Positions 55,681-64,000 of a DNA stretch of 64,000 nucleotides are shown one piece after another. Under the pieces are notes generated by a model, which saw only the letters and a list, made by a program, of their open reading frames with translations, did no database searches and was not told the origin of the DNA. The stretch lies in contig MHBE01000059.1 of NCBI GenBank assembly GCA_001803205.1, positions 124,001-188,000 on the forward strand. Direction: 5' to 3'. The position numbers and the translations under genes are program-made. Numbering within the stretch: position 1 is the stretch's first letter; every line of letters begins with the position of its first letter. The DNA comes from Lentisphaerae bacterium GWF2_38_69. Its GTDB lineage: Bacteria > Verrucomicrobiota > Lentisphaeria > Victivallales > GWF2-38-69.

Positions 55681-57252
55681 ATGAAATTAAAAATGATTAA
55701 AAAATACATTTCAGACGAGTATAAAATAAAGAAAGAAGGCAATGTACTATCTTATGCTGTTCCAGTTGCCGATATAGTACAAGTCTGCAACGATTTGTAC
55801 TTTAAACATAAACTTCAGCTTAAACTAATAACGGCTCTTGATGACAGGGAGAACACCGGGCAATTCAAAATTTTTTATGTCTTTGGAATCTCTCCTGAAA
55901 ATATATTTTTACTTCCATATATATCTCTGAAAGATGAAGAGGAATTTCCTTCTATTACTAAACTCATTCATGAAGCTTCATCTTATGAAAGAAAAATTTA
56001 TACTTTTTTCGGTTTACGCCCGAAAGACCATCCTCATATGACTCAAATCTTGCTTCATGAAAACTGGCCGGATAAAGTTTTTCCTCTGCGAAAAGACTTT
56101 AAATACCAGACAAGACCAGATTATGTTGATGGAGTATATGAATCTCAGAAAGTTGAAGGAGAAGGAGTATACGAAATCCCTGTTGGGCCGGTTCATGCGG
56201 GTATCATTGAGCCTGGGCATTTTCGTTTTAGCGTTGCCGGAGAAAAAATATTATTGTTGAAACCCAGGTTAGGATATAAACACAAAGGCATAGAAAAACT
56301 TTTCGAAGTTTTGCCAATAAGTGATAAAGTTCGACTATCCGAAAGAGTCTCTGGTGATACTTCTTTTACTCATTCCATGGCTTTTTGCCAATCTATTGAG
56401 ATGCTTGCTGATATCGATGTTACTGAAAGAGTAAAATATTTAAGGGTTATTTTTTCTGAACTGGAAAGACTTGCAAATCACCTCAATGATATCGGATTTA
56501 TAATGCTTGACACAGGCTATAGTTTCGGCGGCAGCAATTGCGCTCGTTTACGCGAAGTAATTATGCAATGGAATGAACGCCTTACTAATAGCCGTTTTTT
56601 AAGGGGAGTAAATATGATCGGAGGAATTCAAAAAGATATCCCGATTAAGTTGTGCCACGAATTATTGTTGACACTGAAAAAAATAAAACATGACTTTAAC
56701 GAAATTATAGCAGTTTCTCAGAGCAGCAGTTCTGTTATTAACCGTCTTTCCGGCACTGGAAATGTAGCTAAACAAGTTGCAGTAGATCATGGACTTATTG
56801 GCATATCAGGCAGATCTATAGGGATTAAACATGACGCCCGTATCGAATACCCTTATGCTGCGTATAATAAATTAAATTTTGACATGGCTTTAGAAGAGAA
56901 AGGAGATGTACTTGCCCGATGGTCTGTTCGCATCAAAGAAGTTTCTACCTCTATTTCTATTTTAGAGCAGGCTATTCTTGAAATGCCTTCTGATAACAAC
57001 ATCTTGCATAACAAAAACAACTTTGCTCTGCGCTCCAATAGTTACAGCATAGGTATAGCAGAAGGATGGAGAGGAGATATTGTATATTTTGTAGCTACTG
57101 ATTCTAAAGGAGAGATAGCTAGAGTAGATGTACGCGACCCATCTTTTATAAATTGGACTATTTTAGAACATTCTGTTAATGAAGATATAATACCGGATTT
57201 TCCCCTTATAAATAAAAGCTTCAATTTGTCTTACTCAGGCAATGACTTATAG
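55681..57252 (+). CDS. hyfG: Module B: NuoC-NuoD/HyfG-like large subunit lacking NiFe ligands
   Basis: The 523-residue protein has a NuoC-like domain (about 1-150) and a NuoD/HyfG-like domain starting at VGPVHAGIIEPGHFRF (168-183). The first hydrogenase motif reads ERVSGDTSFTH (221-231), with no Cys where CGIC would occur. The C-terminal end, FPLINKSFNLSYSGNDL, also lacks the DPCxxC pair. So it cannot bind NiFe in the normal way. It is the closest relative of the module A large subunit, with the same C-terminal pattern NKSFNLSY-GNDL. In Ehr-type complexes such a subunit is thought to act in an unknown redox or quinone-like reaction. Confidence 0.9.
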   Translation: MKLKMIKKYISDEYKIKKEGNVLSYAVPVADIVQVCNDLYFKHKLQLKLITALDDRENTGQFKIFYVFGISPENIFLLPYISLKDEEEFPSITKLIHEASSYERKIYTFFGLRPKDHPHMTQILLHENWPDKVFPLRKDFKYQTRPDYVDGVYESQKVEGEGVYEIPVGPVHAGIIEPGHFRFSVAGEKILLLKPRLGYKHKGIEKLFEVLPISDKVRLSERVSGDTSFTHSMAFCQSIEMLADIDVTERVKYLRVIFSELERLANHLNDIGFIMLDTGYSFGGSNCARLREVIMQWNERLTNSRFLRGVNMIGGIQKDIPIKLCHELLLTLKKIKHDFNEIIAVSQSSSSVINRLSGTGNVAKQVAVDHGLIGISGRSIGIKHDARIEYPYAAYNKLNFDMALEEKGDVLARWSVRIKEVSTSISILEQAILEMPSDNNILHNKNNFALRSNSYSIGIAEGWRGDIVYFVATDSKGEIARVDVRDPSFINWTILEHSVNEDIIPDFPLINKSFNLSYSGNDL

Positions 57253-57264
57253 GATAATTTGATT

Positions 57265-58023
57265 ATGGCCAATACTCTTAAAATAAAATATTACAACAAG
57301 AAACAATTCATCCCTGATATTAAAAAAGCCTTGCCTGACAAAATGCACAGGGGTTTGCCAATACTGGATACCGAAAAGTGCAGCCAATGCGGCAATTGCA
57401 AAACAATCTGCCCTACAGCAGCAATAGGACAAAACCCTATCAGCATCGACTTGGGCAAATGCATTTTCTGCGGTGACTGTGAAAGAATCTGCAAAACAGG
57501 AGCGATTATCTTCAGTAATTTTAATAAGCTTTCTTCAGCTTCAAGAGAGGGTTTAGTCATAACAGAAAAAACAACATCTGAAGCATTCTTGCCTCCAGCT
57601 TTTAAAGTAAGGCAGGAAATTAAACATATCTTTAAAAATTCATTAAAACTCCGTCAGGTATCAGCCGGAGGATGCAATGGCTGCGAATTTGAACTCAATG
57701 CCTGCTCTAATGCTAACTTTGACATGGGAAGGTTTGGAATTGAATTTGTAGCATCGCCGAGACATGCCGACGGATTGGTTATAACAGGACCAATAACCAG
57801 AAATATGGCACCTGCTCTTGAGGACGCATATCATAGCACACCTAATCCCAAAGTAGTTATTCTTACTGGAGCTTGCGCTATAAGCGGAGGGCTTTTTAAG
57901 GATTCTACAGCCATTGACAGGTCATTTCTTCAAAAATATAAAATAGACCTTTACATTCCAGGCTGCCCTATTCACCCTCTAACCTTTATCAACGCAATCC
58001 TCTGCTTTATAGGCAGATATTGA
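57265..58023 (+). CDS. Module B: fused ferredoxin (HyfH-like) and HyfI/NuoB-like small subunit
   Basis: The 252-residue protein (ATG 57265, AGGAT nine bases upstream) joins two domains. Residues 36-82 carry two [4Fe-4S] ferredoxin motifs, CSQCGNCKTICP and CIFCGDCERICK. From about 130 a NuoB/HyfI domain follows with all four cluster cysteines: C137 and C140 (GGCNGCE), C204 (TGACAISGG) and C234 (IPGCPIHP). So up to three clusters could pass electrons to the large subunit. In E. coli these are separate hyfH and hyfI genes. This is the functional counterpart of the degenerate module A gene at 50028 and ends the cluster. Confidence 0.92.
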   Translation: MANTLKIKYYNKKQFIPDIKKALPDKMHRGLPILDTEKCSQCGNCKTICPTAAIGQNPISIDLGKCIFCGDCERICKTGAIIFSNFNKLSSASREGLVITEKTTSEAFLPPAFKVRQEIKHIFKNSLKLRQVSAGGCNGCEFELNACSNANFDMGRFGIEFVASPRHADGLVITGPITRNMAPALEDAYHSTPNPKVVILTGACAISGGLFKDSTAIDRSFLQKYKIDLYIPGCPIHPLTFINAILCFIGRY

Positions 58024-58049
58024 ATTTACAAGGAAAACTCTTAAGGAAA

Positions 58050-58910
58050 TTATTGTTCTGATATTAAAGCATAAACCAAAATTTCAGCGTTTTTAGCTGA
58101 GGGTTCAAGCAGAGCATTAAACATATCAAAATCACCGTCATCACTGATAGCCTTGATAGTTAGAAAAGGTATTTTCTGGTTATAACAAACCTGAGCCGCG
58201 CCGGCGCATTCCATATCGAAAGCTATGCAGTTTGTTTCTTTAATCATTGCGTTTATTTTTTCAGGATATTCGGTAAATGTTTCAGTCGAAGTAATTATTC
58301 CCTCGACAGGCTTGGCGTTATATTTTTTATTATTGTATTCAAGGATATTAAATTTAGCTGATTTAGACGCTTTGACAGCTTTATCAAGAAGTGTCTTGTC
58401 TGCCTTGTAGAAAAGAGGATCATGTTCGACGCCGGAACCGCTGAATTCGGAACTTGGAGTTGAAGAAGGCATTCTTTTGAAATTACCTTTATCGTCTAAA
58501 CTTCCAAGATCATAAAAAGTAACTTGATTTGCAATTATTATATCTCCAGGATCGGTTTTATTAGTTCCTCCGGCTACTCCGGTCATTATTATAGCTTTTG
58601 GTTTAAACTCATAAATAAGGATTGCCGTGCCCACTGCGGCATTGATTACCCCAATTCCTACCTGTGCTACTATCGCATGATGTCCATTTAGATTTCCGAT
58701 ATAATAATCTCTTCCCATTATATGTTTTATTTCTACATCGGACATCCTGGATTTAAGATATGCTGATTCAACACTAAGAGCACTGATTATTCCTATCGGG
58801 CTGACTTCGCTCTTTTCAGTTTTTTCTATTCCTTTTCCTTCAGCATTAACATCTATTGTTAATAATGTTATAAATATTGTAAACATATAAGTGAGAGTTC
58901 TGATTTTCAT
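58050..58910 (-). CDS. Exported MTA/SAH nucleosidase-like phosphorylase superfamily protein
   Basis: Nucleosidase of the 5'-methylthioadenosine/S-adenosylhomocysteine family (286 residues from ATG 58910, which has AGGAG six bases upstream). Family segments are IGIISALSVESAYL, GVAGGTNKTDPGDIIIA, AFDMECAGAAQVC with the MxxE motif, and KAISDDGD with the catalytic Asp. Unlike cytoplasmic Mtn, it begins with a signal peptide (hydrophobic 6-21, ending near VNAEG). So it is probably periplasmic, perhaps for scavenging nucleosides. It converges with the hydrogenase-like cluster. Confidence 0.85.
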   Translation of the reverse strand: MKIRTLTYMFTIFITLLTIDVNAEGKGIEKTEKSEVSPIGIISALSVESAYLKSRMSDVEIKHIMGRDYYIGNLNGHHAIVAQVGIGVINAAVGTAILIYEFKPKAIIMTGVAGGTNKTDPGDIIIANQVTFYDLGSLDDKGNFKRMPSSTPSSEFSGSGVEHDPLFYKADKTLLDKAVKASKSAKFNILEYNNKKYNAKPVEGIITSTETFTEYPEKINAMIKETNCIAFDMECAGAAQVCYNQKIPFLTIKAISDDGDFDMFNALLEPSAKNAEILVYALISEQ

Positions 58911-58941
58911 GTCCATCTCCTAATAAAATAATTGAGTTTAT

Positions 58942-59454
58942 CTATAAAGGATATAATCCTTCTCTGTGTTCCATGCCCAGTTTTACATATTCATCAGCAT
59001 TTTCAAGAATATGTTTTCTACTGTCTTCATCTAAAGATTTTACTTGTCTGGCAGGAATTCCTACAGCTAGGGTGCTTGCTTCAATAATAGCATTCTCTTT
59101 AACCACAGCGCCAGCTCCTATTATAGATCCCTTTCTTATTACAGCTCCACTTAGGATTATTGCTCCCATGCCAATAAGACATTCATCTTCAATAACACAT
59201 CCATGAATTATACAGCCGTGCCCAACTGTAACATTGTTCCCGATAATAGTTGATTTATTATGATCATTATGAATGACGCTGCAGTCCTGAATATTTGTTC
59301 TTTCTCCAATAACTATCTTTGTATTCGGTATATCGCTTCTTATAACGCAGTTATACCAAACGGTACTGCTTCTGCCGATTGTTACATCTCCCATTATTTT
59401 AGCTCCTTCGGCAATAAAAGTGCTTTTATCTATCTGAGGTATGTTTTTTTGCAT
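58942..59454 (-). CDS. Gamma-class carbonic anhydrase-family protein
   Basis: The 170-residue left-handed beta-helix protein has hexapeptide repeats (TIGRSSTVWYNCVIRSD, then IIGNNVTVGHGCIIHGCVI). Three metal-ligand histidines are visible: one in SVIHNDH and two in VGHGCIIHG. This is the gamma-CA/YrdA type, some of which hydrate CO2 and others of which have no known activity. It lies 32 bases before the nucleosidase gene in the same direction. Metal ligands are complete; activity is not certain. Confidence 0.9.
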   Translation of the reverse strand: MQKNIPQIDKSTFIAEGAKIMGDVTIGRSSTVWYNCVIRSDIPNTKIVIGERTNIQDCSVIHNDHNKSTIIGNNVTVGHGCIIHGCVIEDECLIGMGAIILSGAVIRKGSIIGAGAVVKENAIIEASTLAVGIPARQVKSLDEDSRKHILENADEYVKLGMEHREGLYPL

Positions 59455-59499
59455 TGCATGTCACCATAATTATATAGTTATAACTTGACTTAAACTGGA

Positions 59500-60990
59500 T
59501 CAACAAAATGTAGGCCGCAGGGTTTCGAGATACTTATTGTACTGTGAATATATGGATTTATAAATTTTCATATTTTCCATTACGGGAAAACTTCCCTTAC
59601 TTGAATCAAGTTTAACATGATTTTCGGCAATTGCTTGAATACTAATTTTCTCGCCACCTACAACCTGATAAGACCAGAGAGCCTGAAGAGCCGCTCCGAA
59701 AGCAGCGCCTTCCTGAATTTCAGGAACTACTATAGGAAGTTCAAAAATATCTGAGGCCATCTGCCTCCATATCCTGCTCTTTGAACCTCCTCCTGTCAAT
59801 CTGATTTCTTTTGGCTGAAATCCTAAATCCCTTAAAGTATCAAGACCATATTTCATTCCGAATATTGTCGCTTCCATAGATGAACGCAAAATATTGGCTT
59901 TATTCATATTGTTCATTGTCAAACCCAGAATACACCCTTTTCCTCCCGGGAGATTTGGAGATCTTTCTCCGTTGTAGAAAGGAAGAGTAATAATTCCATC
60001 TGAGCCGGGTTTTGTATCTGCCAGGAGTTTTTCAATTTCAGAAATTTCTGTATTAAGCAAAGCTCTGGTAAGCTCAAGGGAAATTGTGCAGTTCATTGTG
60101 CACAGTAACGGAAGATAACCATTTGTAGATGAACAAAATGCCGCAAGAGATCTGTCGATTATAGGAATATCAGAGTAGCCGTAAAGCGTCCCTGATGTTC
60201 CGAGACTCATTGTAATGACTCCTTTGCTTACAGCTCCTGTCCCAATTGCTCCCATCATATTATCTCCGCCGCCGGAGGAGACGATCGTCTCTTTTGGTAA
60301 TTCCAGCTGCCGAGCAATATCTGCCTTTATTCTGCCGCAAGGAGTCTCAGCAGAAATAAGATTGGGAAGCTTTTTAATCAAATCCTGACTAGGATCAACT
60401 GCTTTTAAGATTTTTTCTGACCATTTTTTTATTCTGATATTAAGGCAGCCTGTTCCGGAAGCATCTCCATATTCCATAACCTTATTTCCTGTAAGGTAAT
60501 AATTTATATAGTCATGGGGCAGAAGAATTGTATCGAGCTTAGCGTATAACTGAGGTTTATGCTTCTTAAGCCATAGTACTTTTGGTATCGTGTACCCTGG
60601 AAGTATAAGATTTCCTACCTCATCAAGGAGAGCTTGCTCTCCTCCTTCAAATGCTTCAGCTATCTCCCTGCATTCCTGAGCTGTAGAAGTATCACACCAG
60701 AGTTTGACATTGTAAAGAACATTTCCATCATTATCCAAAGGGACAAAACCATGCTGCTGGCCTGAAACACCTGCAGCGACAGCAGTTAATTTGATTTTTG
60801 GATCAATTTGAGAAAGGCTTTTTTTAATCGCATCAATATACCAACGAGCCTTTTGTTCTCTTGTGCCGTCATCTGCTGAAATAAGTTCTAGAGGAGCTGA
60901 AGCCTCTGCTATGATTCTTTTATCTTCAAAGTCATAAAATATTGTTTTGACGCTCTGCGTACCTACATCAATTCCAAGAACAGTGTTCAT
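59500..60990 (-). CDS. xylB: Xylulokinase
   Basis: Phosphorylates D-xylulose to xylulose-5-phosphate (496 residues, FGGY kinase family). I choose the ATG at 60990, where the family N-terminus VLGIDVGTQSVKTIF begins and AAGGA lies 10 bases upstream; the frame extends back to 61041. Other landmarks are SGQQHGFVPLD, LLPHDYINYYLTGN, the phosphate-2-like segment SSGGGDNMMGAIGTGAV and LTGGGSKSRIWRQMASD. It is the last gene of the xylose unit (transporter, isomerase, kinase). Confidence 0.93.
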   Translation of the reverse strand: MNTVLGIDVGTQSVKTIFYDFEDKRIIAEASAPLELISADDGTREQKARWYIDAIKKSLSQIDPKIKLTAVAAGVSGQQHGFVPLDNDGNVLYNVKLWCDTSTAQECREIAEAFEGGEQALLDEVGNLILPGYTIPKVLWLKKHKPQLYAKLDTILLPHDYINYYLTGNKVMEYGDASGTGCLNIRIKKWSEKILKAVDPSQDLIKKLPNLISAETPCGRIKADIARQLELPKETIVSSGGGDNMMGAIGTGAVSKGVITMSLGTSGTLYGYSDIPIIDRSLAAFCSSTNGYLPLLCTMNCTISLELTRALLNTEISEIEKLLADTKPGSDGIITLPFYNGERSPNLPGGKGCILGLTMNNMNKANILRSSMEATIFGMKYGLDTLRDLGFQPKEIRLTGGGSKSRIWRQMASDIFELPIVVPEIQEGAAFGAALQALWSYQVVGGEKISIQAIAENHVKLDSSKGSFPVMENMKIYKSIYSQYNKYLETLRPTFC

Positions 60991-61031
60991 TTTTAAATTT
61001 TCCTTTAAGTTGTTTGGCAGAATTTTTTGCA

Positions 61032-61059
61032 GTAGAGACACAAAATATTGTATCTCTAC
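61032..61059. repeat. REP-like hairpin between xylB and xylA
   Basis: GTAGAGA (61032-61038) and TCTCTAC (61053-61059) form a perfect 7-bp stem; a mismatch and a further ACAA/TTGT stem continue inward. Its core GAC(A/G)CAA...TTG resembles the hairpin at 6074-6093, so both may belong to one dispersed repeat family. No T-run follows. Confidence 0.55.
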
Positions 61060-61092
61060 CTAGAGCAACCGTAGGATGAGCTTTTTCCCAGA

Positions 61093-62412
61093 CTATGCAT
61101 TTATTATGTAATCGTTAATTATATTCTCAAGGAATTCCTGCCTTCCGCTTACAAGGGTGGGTTCACCCTTTTCTATGATGAATTTCTCACACTCTTCGAA
61201 GGATGATTTGCCTGACATGATTTTCTTGCCTATACCTTTTGAATAACTGGAATATCTCTGAGCTACGAAGTTATCTAGAACGTTGTCTTCAATTATTTTT
61301 GCAGCTGTTTCCAAACCTCTGGCAAAAGTATCCATTCCTCCGATATGAGCATAAAAGAGGTCGTTAAGATCGCAGGAACCTCTGCGCAGTTTCGCGTCGA
61401 AATTGATTCCTCCAGGAGCAATTCCTCCCTGTTTTAGCACAACCAAACTAGCATAAGTTGCAGTATAGAAGGAAGTCGGGAACTGGTCTGTGTCCCAGCC
61501 TAAATTAGGATCACCGGTATTTGCATCTATGCTTCCAAGATGCCCTGCTTCTGACGCTACAGTAAGTTCATGCTCAAAAGTATGCCCGGCAAGAGTGGCA
61601 TGATTTGCTTCGATATTAAGCTTGAAATATTCCATCAAATTATTTGCTCTCAGGAAATTCAGAACTGTAGCGCTGTCAAAATCATATTGATGTTTAGTAG
61701 GTTCTTTAGGTTTTGGTTCAATCAGGAAAGATCCTTTGAACCCGATCTTCTTCTTATAGTCCACTGCCATGTGGAAGAATCTGGCAAGCTGCTCCTGTTC
61801 ATGCTTGTAATCTGTATTAAGAAGTGTTTCATAACCTTCTCTTCCTCCCCAGAAAACATAATTTTGTCCTCCCAATTCCTGGGTGGCATCTAGTGCATGT
61901 TTTACCTGTGCGGCAGCATATGCAAAAGCGTGCGCATCAGGATTAGTAGCTGCACCGTGTGTAAATCTCGGGTTAGAAAAAGCGTTGGTTGTTCCCCAAA
62001 GAAGTTTGACTCCCGTTTTCTTCTGAAGAGCTTTTGCCTGTTTGACCATAGTCTCAAGGTTTTTGCAGCTTTCAGAAAAATCTTTACCGGCCGGAGCAAT
62101 GTCAATATCATGAAAACACCAGAAAGCCACACCTAGTTTATCAAAAAATTCAAAAGCCGCTTCCATTGCAGCTTTGGCAGCATCCAAAGGTTTTTCGTAT
62201 TTATTCCATGGGCGATTCCAAACTGTGGAACCTCCAAACATATCAGCGCCAGTACCTTTGAGAGTATGCCAGTATGCAATTGCAAACCTGAGATGTTCCT
62301 TCATGGTTTTACCCATGATGACTTTATTTTCATCGTAATACTTAAAAGCCAATGGGTTTTTTGATTTTCTGCCTTCAAACTGAATTGTCTTCTTTACTTC
62401 CGGAAAGTACAT
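61093..62412 (-). CDS. xylA: Xylose isomerase
   Basis: Converts D-xylose to D-xylulose (439 residues, the class II long form). Metal and active-site segments are [42 protein letters not shown] and [19 protein letters not shown]. The sequence is complete, with no missing key residue seen. It lies between the transporter gene (13 bases) and xylB in the same minus-strand unit. Confidence 0.96.
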   Translation of the reverse strand: MYFPEVKKTIQFEGRKSKNPLAFKYYDENKVIMGKTMKEHLRFAIAYWHTLKGTGADMFGGSTVWNRPWNKYEKPLDAAKAAMEAAFEFFDKLGVAFWCFHDIDIAPAGKDFSESCKNLETMVKQAKALQKKTGVKLLWGTTNAFSNPRFTHGAATNPDAHAFAYAAAQVKHALDATQELGGQNYVFWGGREGYETLLNTDYKHEQEQLARFFHMAVDYKKKIGFKGSFLIEPKPKEPTKHQYDFDSATVLNFLRANNLMEYFKLNIEANHATLAGHTFEHELTVASEAGHLGSIDANTGDPNLGWDTDQFPTSFYTATYASLVVLKQGGIAPGGINFDAKLRRGSCDLNDLFYAHIGGMDTFARGLETAAKIIEDNVLDNFVAQRYSSYSKGIGKKIMSGKSSFEECEKFIIEKGEPTLVSGRQEFLENIINDYIINA

Positions 62413-62425
62413 TTTCTTTATCTCC

Positions 62426-63904
62426 TTATTTTGTTAAATCTGAAATGGGTTCTAATTGATTCTGAGAAATGGTGCCCAGTTTCCTAAGAGGTACTCCTGA
62501 CCGCAAATCAGCTTCAAATTCTTCGAGCGTAATACCTTTGGTTTCAGGCACAAGAAATCTTACGAAAACAAGTGAAATCAAACAGAAAAATGCAAACACA
62601 AAAAAGATTGACGCGTTTCCAAAATCTTTCATTACTGTAAGTGAATTGTACATAACTAGCCCGGCAAAATTCCAATTGACCATGGTTGTAATAGTCATAC
62701 CGACTTCTCTGCCTTCGAGAGGAAATATCTCAGAACACATCAGCCATACCACCGGTCCCCATGTAAAAGCAAATCCTATTATGTAAATAACCATCGATAT
62801 CAGGAGAACCGCTTTGGGAAAGGCGCTTATTGATGCTGAATCTGTGCTGTTGCCTATTGAAAGAAATGCCAGTCCAGCTGCAAGCATTGTTATAAGCATC
62901 ATTATTCCCCCTATATATAGAAGCTTTTTCCTGCCCAGTTTTTCGACAAGCCTGATTGCAGGAAAAGTAAAAATAAGAAAAACAGTAGGAACAGCCATAA
63001 CAGCGTAGAATCCTTTCATCCCGGCATATCCGAATATAGTAGGTGAATAGTAAACCATAAGGTTAATACCGACAAGCTGCTGGAACATCTGAAGAAGAAT
63101 TCCCACAACAAGTATCTTTAAAAAATAACCTTTGAAAATAATATTTGAGACAGACTTCGTCTCTTTAAGGGTGTTTTGTATCTCAGTATACGCAAAATTT
63201 ACTTCATTTTCTGAAGTTAAAGTTTTCTGAAGAACTTTTCTGCCTTCTTCTCTTCTCTCCTTCAACAACAGCCACCTCGGACTTTCCGGAAGAATAAAAG
63301 CTCCCAAGAACATCAACAGCGCAAAAATTCCAATTACTAAAAACATAAGAGGCAGAGCCATTGATGGAGAAGTGAATAACTTTGCTATCAAGACATTTGT
63401 AAGTGAAATTAGAAAAATCCCCAGCGTTATCATTAACTGGAATAACGTACCCATCGATCCTCTTATGCCTACAGGAGCAGTCTCCGATAAATAAAGAGGA
63501 ACAATGAATGAAGCTACACCTACAGCGAAACCAAGCATAAAACGGCAGATGGTCAGCATCCCTAATGGCGGAAGAAATGCTGAAATTACCGAACATGCGC
63601 TAAAAAGAAAACCCGCAAAGATAAGGCTCTTTTTGCGTCCAAGAAATCTTGCAAAAATTCCAGATAGAAGGGCGCCCAAAATCCCTCCCCAGGCAAGAGC
63701 GGCCGCATAGTGTTCTGCCCCTTCAACATTTAGACTGTAAACCTTCTGTATTGTATCAAGAGAATTGGCTATAAAACCCTGATCAAGACCGAAAAGCAAT
63801 CCCCCAAGTGCCGCCACTGTGCAAATAAAATAAACAATTGTTTTATATTTGACCGGAGCCTCGTTATTATGAGAGGCGGGGTTTGCCATAGTGAGGTTAG
63901 CCAT
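62426..63904 (-). CDS. xylE: Sugar:H+ symporter of the MFS (XylE-like)
   Basis: Twelve-span transporter of the sugar-porter family (492 residues). Diagnostic motifs are [13 protein letters not shown] (loop 2-3), [22 protein letters not shown] (end of N half), [27 protein letters not shown] (loop 8-9) and [13 protein letters not shown] (C-terminus). The ATG at 63904 has GGAG six bases upstream. Placement ahead of xylA and xylB makes D-xylose the likely substrate, although other pentoses or hexoses are possible. A long inverted repeat lies 43 bases upstream. Confidence 0.92.
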   Translation of the reverse strand: MANLTMANPASHNNEAPVKYKTIVYFICTVAALGGLLFGLDQGFIANSLDTIQKVYSLNVEGAEHYAAALAWGGILGALLSGIFARFLGRKKSLIFAGFLFSACSVISAFLPPLGMLTICRFMLGFAVGVASFIVPLYLSETAPVGIRGSMGTLFQLMITLGIFLISLTNVLIAKLFTSPSMALPLMFLVIGIFALLMFLGAFILPESPRWLLLKERREEGRKVLQKTLTSENEVNFAYTEIQNTLKETKSVSNIIFKGYFLKILVVGILLQMFQQLVGINLMVYYSPTIFGYAGMKGFYAVMAVPTVFLIFTFPAIRLVEKLGRKKLLYIGGIMMLITMLAAGLAFLSIGNSTDSASISAFPKAVLLISMVIYIIGFAFTWGPVVWLMCSEIFPLEGREVGMTITTMVNWNFAGLVMYNSLTVMKDFGNASIFFVFAFFCLISLVFVRFLVPETKGITLEEFEADLRSGVPLRKLGTISQNQLEPISDLTK

Positions 63905-63946
63905 TTCAATCTCCTTTAAATTTTTAAAATTTACCCTCCAAATAAA

Positions 63947-63983
63947 ATATCCAATAAGCTACTTTAGGCAACTTATTGGATAT
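63947..63983 (-). promoter_or_regulatory. Candidate operator: 12-bp inverted repeat before the xylose unit
   Basis: ATATCCAATAAG (63947-63958) and CTTATTGGATAT (63972-63983) are perfect inverted repeats with a 13-base spacer. The sequence resembles gapped palindromes used by XylR (ROK family) repressors of other bacteria. No xylR gene is in the window. It could also be an mRNA hairpin in the 5' leader. Confidence 0.6.
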
Positions 63984-64000
63984 AAATTGATTAGTTATTG

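Noticed and set aside
43486-58023. Calling the two modules active NiFe hydrogenases or NADH dehydrogenase
   Set aside because: The NiFe cysteines are absent from both large subunits, and no NuoE/F/G-type NADH module is present.

Overview
The window is AT-rich DNA with densely packed genes and very short gaps. It looks like the chromosome of a Gram-negative anaerobe. Supporting signs are Sec signal peptides and probable outer-envelope proteins, a MacAB-type exporter, a biotin-dependent Na+-pumping decarboxylase, an N-type (Na+-type) rotary ATPase, two complex-I/group-4-hydrogenase-like membrane complexes, siroheme reductase, and no oxidases. The phylum cannot be fixed by eye; a poorly cultured anaerobic lineage is likely. 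No phage, insertion sequence, rRNA or CRISPR array was seen.

Layout. (1) 1-3168, minus strand: oadG-oadA-oadB, a Na+-translocating decarboxylase whose beta subunit has a long exported-looking N-terminal extension. (2) 3326-13281, plus strand: a large arsenic island: arsR, a small Cys protein, an ArsP-type permease, two thioredoxin-like proteins, ArsF-like, ArsG-like, arsD, arsA, an ArsC fused to a membrane-anchored extra domain, a CcdA-like protein, arsM and acr3. (3) 13328-20088: a complete N-ATPase operon (atpDCQRBEFAG), then a siroheme reductase (20130-21560). (4) 21689-25625: a broken SIMPL gene and a MacA/MacB exporter. (5) 25664-27453, minus strand: amtB-glnK behind a textbook sigma-54 promoter. 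(6) 27670-33102: tRNA-Pro, an unknown secreted protein, ispH, a decayed membrane glycosyltransferase, a Cys-cluster protein, a small P-loop kinase and rdgB. (7) 33248-37235: a MoxR/DUF58/VWA (Bat-type) operon. (8) 37259-42413, minus strand: recD2, a GT2-plus-membrane glycosyltransferase and a methyltransferase. (9) 42631-43395: a surface-repeat protein. (10) 43486-58023: two tandem six-gene modules related to hydrogenase-4/complex I. (11) 58050-63904, minus strand: an exported MTA/SAH nucleosidase, a gamma carbonic anhydrase, then xylB, xylA and a xylose transporter behind a 12-bp inverted repeat.

The most unusual part is region 10. Both modules have the same gene order (HyfB, HyfC, HyfE, HyfF, HyfG, HyfI-like). 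Both large subunits lack the NiFe-binding cysteines, so neither is an ordinary hydrogenase; they match the Ehr (energy-converting hydrogenase-related) type. Module B keeps all four cysteines of the proximal [4Fe-4S] cluster and has a fused two-cluster ferredoxin. Module A has lost three of those four cysteines, has no ferredoxin domain, and so appears redox-dead while its ion-pumping membrane genes are intact. With the Na+ decarboxylase and N-ATPase nearby, the window suggests a cell that relies on Na+ or mixed ion gradients, although ion specificity was not tested.
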